From: Nocardia sp. alder85J
GTDB lineage: Bacteria > Actinomycetota > Actinomycetes > Mycobacteriales > Mycobacteriaceae
Direction: 5' to 3'
DNA length: 64,000 nucleotides
Assembly: GCF_020176955.2 (NCBI RefSeq)
Contig: NZ_JAIUCZ020000001.1
Coordinates: 682,001-746,000, forward strand
In this document: positions 61,642 to 64,000 of the stretch, piece by piece
Layout: the number at the start of each line of letters is the position of its first letter
How positions within the stretch are numbered: position 1 is the stretch's first letter
The notes under the pieces: generated by a model
Database searches by the model: none
Told to the model about the DNA's origin: nothing
The model's input: the letters and a program-made list of their open reading frames with translations, nothing else
Made by a program: the position numbers and the translations under genes

Positions 61642-62255
61642 GCCGCGGACTCCAGGTCGAGCAGCAGGTGCTTGGCGTCGGGGCCGCCGACGTATCCGCC
61701 GAGGCTGCCGTCGGCGCGCAGTACCCGGTGGCACGGCACGATCACCGGCAACGGGTTGGTCGCACAGGCCGTGCCGACCGCTCGCACCGCCTTCGGATTG
61801 CCGACCAGCTGGGCGACCTGCCCGTAGCTGCGGGTCTGCCCGTACCCGATCTCGGGCAGATGCTTCTGCACCACCTGCCGGAATCCGTGCGACAGCGACA
61901 GATCCAGCGACACGTCGAAGGACTTCCGCCGGCGCGCGAAGTATTCGTCGAGCTCCCGCCTCACCTCGTCGAGGCGGGCCGGCGCGCGCAGGATCCGGGG
62001 GCTGATCCTGTCGGCGAGGGTCTCGAGGACCCGGTCGTGGTCTTCCCGGGCATAGGCCACCCGGACCAGGCCCTTGGGGGTGGCGGCCAGCAGCAACCGG
62101 CCCACCGGGGTGTCCATGGTCGTGTAGGCGACGTCGAGCAGATCGGCCTGTTCGGCCTGATGCTCCAGCATGCGGTGCAGTCGCGTCAGGGTGGTCTCGT
62201 CCGTGGGCGCCGACAGCGCGGCGATCAGATCATCGTCGTGGTGTGTCTCGTTCAT
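61638..62255 (-). CDS. ogt: Methylated-DNA--protein-cysteine methyltransferase
   Basis: A 205-residue O6-alkylguanine transferase with the acceptor Cys175 in IVPCHRV and the HTH region SYGQVAQLVGNPKAVRAVGTA. An N-terminal helical extension of about 44 residues (SAPTDETTLTRLHRMLEHQA) precedes the usual domain. ATG 62255 has AAGGAG and overlaps the sigma-factor stop (ATGA). Confidence 0.93.
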   Translation of the reverse strand: MNETHHDDDLIAALSAPTDETTLTRLHRMLEHQAEQADLLDVAYTTMDTPVGRLLLAATPKGLVRVAYAREDHDRVLETLADRISPRILRAPARLDEVRRELDEYFARRRKSFDVSLDLSLSHGFRQVVQKHLPEIGYGQTRSYGQVAQLVGNPKAVRAVGTACATNPLPVIVPCHRVLRADGSLGGYVGGPDAKHLLLDLESAA

Positions 62256-62743
62256 CGTGTTTCTCCTTCCGATGTCGCGCCCGGGTAGGTTCTGCGCAGG
62301 CTCTTGACCCCGTCGGCCGCGGCGCGCCGCGCCGCATCGGGGGTGCCGCCGAGGATCTGCGCGATCTCGGCATAGGGCAGCCCGGCCACATAGTGGTAGG
62401 CGATGCTGTGGCGTTGTTTGTCCGGCAGGGCCGCCACTGCCGCCCAGACGCCGGCGTCGTCGGAACCCACCACACCGTTGCCGATCGGCGCTTCGGGCAA
62501 CCGCGGCACCGGCAGCGGATCGCGTCCGGCCGCGCGCACCACATCGATCGCCTTGCGGTGCGCGATGGTCACCAGCCACGCCTGCACATTCGCCGACTCC
62601 GGCAGGTCCGCATAGGCCCGCATGGCGGCCAGGAACGTCTCCGACCAGGCGTCCTCGGCATCGTGGACGCCGAGGACGACCCGGCAGACCCGCAGCACGG
62701 TGGGCCCGTGCTCGGTCACTATCGCCTCGAACGGTGGCTTCAC
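62252..62743 (-). CDS. Sigma-70 family RNA polymerase sigma factor (ECF-like)
   Basis: A 163-residue sigma factor: region 2 (VCRVVLGVHDAEDAWSETFL, NVQAWLVTIAHRKAIDVVR) and region 4 (AALPDKQRHSIAYHYVAGLP, YAEIAQILGGTPDAARRAAA). GTG 62743 follows AGGAGG. It heads a four-gene operon with Ogt, 2OG oxygenase and Ada domain, all overlapping, so it likely drives its own expression in response to alkylation damage; no anti-sigma gene is present. Confidence 0.88.
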   Translation of the reverse strand: MKPPFEAIVTEHGPTVLRVCRVVLGVHDAEDAWSETFLAAMRAYADLPESANVQAWLVTIAHRKAIDVVRAAGRDPLPVPRLPEAPIGNGVVGSDDAGVWAAVAALPDKQRHSIAYHYVAGLPYAEIAQILGGTPDAARRAAADGVKSLRRTYPGATSEGETR

Positions 62744-62830
62744 GGTCCTCCTTTCTCACGTTCTCGCCGGGTAGACGCTCGGCCTGCCCGGAACGTGAGA
62801 TCCCGTCGCCTCGTGCCCTTCCATCGAGTA

Positions 62831-62850
62831 ATATAAGCTGAGACTTATAT
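62831..62850. promoter_or_regulatory. ArsR-type palindrome at the SRPBCC promoter
   Basis: ATATAAG-CTGAGA-CTTATAT has 7 bp arms and a 6 bp spacer. It directly precedes the AGGAGG ribosome site of the SRPBCC gene and overlaps a TAATAT/TATAAG -10-like region. It is a strong candidate for autorepression by the downstream ArsR. Confidence 0.65.
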
Positions 62851-62862
62851 AGGAGGTATGTC

Positions 62863-63519
62863 ATGGCCCTGCTGGAGGACCCGATCGCCACGGCCGGCCT
62901 GGTGGCCCGGGAGGTGCGGACCGGTTCGCGTGACGGCGTGACCACTCGGATCGCCGTCGCGCGGCGCTGGTATCCGACCGATCGAGCCGACCTGTGGGAC
63001 GCGCTCACCAGCGCCGACCGGCTGCCGCGCTGGTTCCTGCCGGTGGAGGGGGAGTTGAAGGTCGGCGGCCGGTATCAACTCGTCGGCAACGCCGGCGGAG
63101 TGATCGAGGAGTGCGACGAACCACGGCGCCTGGCTGTGACCTGGGAGATGGGGCCGGTGGTGTCCTGGCTGGCGGTCGGCCTGTCCGGAGAGGGTGACGG
63201 CACCGTGCTGGAACTCGTCCACGAAGCGCCGGTCGACCCGGAGTTCTGGACGCGGTACGGCCCGGGAGCGGTCGGCGTCGGCTGGGATCTCGCGCTGATG
63301 GGTCTGGGATTGCACATCGAATCGGGTGCACCCGTGGATCCGGAAGTGGGCGCGACCTTCCCGATCACCCCCGGGGGCCGGGAATTCACTCACGCCGCCG
63401 CGACCGCGTGGGCACAGGCCGCCACCGCCGACGGCGACGATCCCGAGGCCGCGCGGGCCGCGGGCGAGCGGACCTTCGCCTTCTACACCGGCACGCAGGA
63501 GGACGGCACGGACTCCTGA
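62863..63519 (+). CDS. SRPBCC (AHSA1-like) domain protein
   Basis: A 218-residue START/SRPBCC-fold protein: RRWYPTDRADLWDALTSADR, WFLPVEGELKVGGRYQLVGN, and the C-terminal WDLALMGLGLHIESGA. Such proteins bind hydrophobic ligands and are usually paired with an ArsR repressor. ATG 62863 follows AGGAGGT. Its stop overlaps the ArsR start. Confidence 0.9.
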   Translation: MALLEDPIATAGLVAREVRTGSRDGVTTRIAVARRWYPTDRADLWDALTSADRLPRWFLPVEGELKVGGRYQLVGNAGGVIEECDEPRRLAVTWEMGPVVSWLAVGLSGEGDGTVLELVHEAPVDPEFWTRYGPGAVGVGWDLALMGLGLHIESGAPVDPEVGATFPITPGGREFTHAAATAWAQAATADGDDPEAARAAGERTFAFYTGTQEDGTDS

Positions 63520-63899
63520 TGGAGCGACCGCTGGCCCGGATCTTCGACGCGCTCGCAGATCCGGTGCGTCATCTCATCCTCGAACTGGTCCGTGCGGGCG
63601 AACAACCCGCCGGTGCGATAGTCACTGCGGTACAAGCGATCACGCCGATCTCACAGCCCGCGGTCTCCCAGCATCTCAAGGTGCTGCGCGAGGCCGGGCT
63701 GCTGTCGGTGCGAGTGGAGGGCACCCGCCGCATCTACGCACTGGATCCCACCGGGACCCGCGCGGCCCAGGAATGGCTCGCCTGGCTGCGGGATCCCTTG
63801 GCGCCGTTCGCGCAACCGCTGGACGCGCTCGCCACCGAGGTCACCCGTGGCAAACGGGAGCGCCGCGCCGCCGGAGACCGGGATGCGCGATCGGCATGA
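63519..63899 (+). CDS. ArsR family transcriptional regulator
   Basis: A 126-residue winged-helix regulator (FDALADPVRHLILELVRAGE, then SQPAVSQHLKVLREAGLLSV and a short wing). No metal-binding Cys cluster is seen, which fits the SRPBCC-associated subfamily. ATG 63519 overlaps the previous stop (TGATG). Confidence 0.92.
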   Translation: MERPLARIFDALADPVRHLILELVRAGEQPAGAIVTAVQAITPISQPAVSQHLKVLREAGLLSVRVEGTRRIYALDPTGTRAAQEWLAWLRDPLAPFAQPLDALATEVTRGKRERRAAGDRDARSA

Positions 63900-63907
63900 G
63901 TGCCGGA

Positions 63908-64000
63908 TCAGTTCATCGCGGAGATGTAGGGGCGCAGACCGAGTGCGATGTCGACGCACGCCGCCAGCAGGACGTCGCGCACGATCGGGTCGGGTGCGGT
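63908..64000 (-). CDS. C-terminal end of a gene cut by the window edge
   Basis: The last 30 codons (PDPIVRDVLLAACVDIALGL, RPYISAMN, TGA at 63910-63908) continue beyond the window. The helical character fits the tail of a regulator such as TetR, but this is too short to assign. Confidence 0.5.
   Translation of the reverse strand, partial: TAPDPIVRDVLLAACVDIALGLRPYISAMN

Overview
The window is GC-rich actinobacterial DNA with many GTG starts and tight ATGA/GTGA gene overlaps. It carries a Streptomyces-type conservon, IclR, MarR and TetR regulators beside catabolic operons, and Rieske oxygenases typical of Nocardia and Rhodococcus. A Nocardia-like member of the Mycobacteriales is the best inference. 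No rRNA, tRNA, CRISPR array, intact insertion sequence or prophage was recognised.

Left part (1-21.8 kb), oxidative catabolism. A PucR-type regulator tail is followed by an aldehyde dehydrogenase and a CaiC-like acyl-CoA ligase. A second acyl-CoA synthetase and a TetR regulator lie on the other strand. Two related Rieske operons follow. The first (10636 to 6305, minus) encodes a flavodoxin-reductase-type electron donor, an SDR, a Rieske oxygenase, a 110-residue partner and a TauD-type dioxygenase. The second (14209 to 10762, minus) encodes a Rieske oxygenase, a 110-residue partner, an amidohydrolase and a MarR regulator, and is divergent from a second aldehyde dehydrogenase. Repeated promoter motifs link these units. 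Next come a TetR/SDR pair, an old yellow enzyme, two gene remnants, a frameshifted Fic-like gene and an IclR regulator.

Central part (21.9-33.5 kb), ring-fission pathways. A three-gene meta-cleavage lower pathway (hydratase, acylating acetaldehyde dehydrogenase, aldolase) ends at a strong terminator. After a MarR gene and a 675 bp regulatory region comes a complete protocatechuate branch of the beta-ketoadipate pathway, read as pcaI-J-F-H-G-B-D-C-R with every junction overlapping. The upstream oxygenases could feed these pathways, but their substrate cannot be read from sequence.

Middle (33.5-46.8 kb), mixed genes: a secreted protein, a membrane protein, an aminoglycoside-phosphotransferase-like kinase, a conservon (sensor-kinase-like, Roadblock, DUF742, GTPase) behind a near-consensus promoter, a BNR-repeat protein, a DUF4126 protein, an AraC/metallo-hydrolase pair, a MetE-like protein, a VOC protein and a flavin monooxygenase.

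Right part (46.9-64 kb), conflict-system-like and stress genes. A Cys-rich small protein, a multi-pass membrane protein and a 1215-residue TPR-CHAT protease form a cassette. A VOC pseudogene, a tiny membrane ORF and a 938-residue HTH/P-loop/helical-repeat protein follow. This is the best candidate for an undescribed system in the window. Then come TetR/SDR and LysR/SDR divergent pairs, an ArfB-type hydrolase, a coupled DNA-alkylation-repair operon (sigma factor, Ogt, 2OG-Fe oxygenase, Ada metal-binding domain) and an SRPBCC/ArsR pair.
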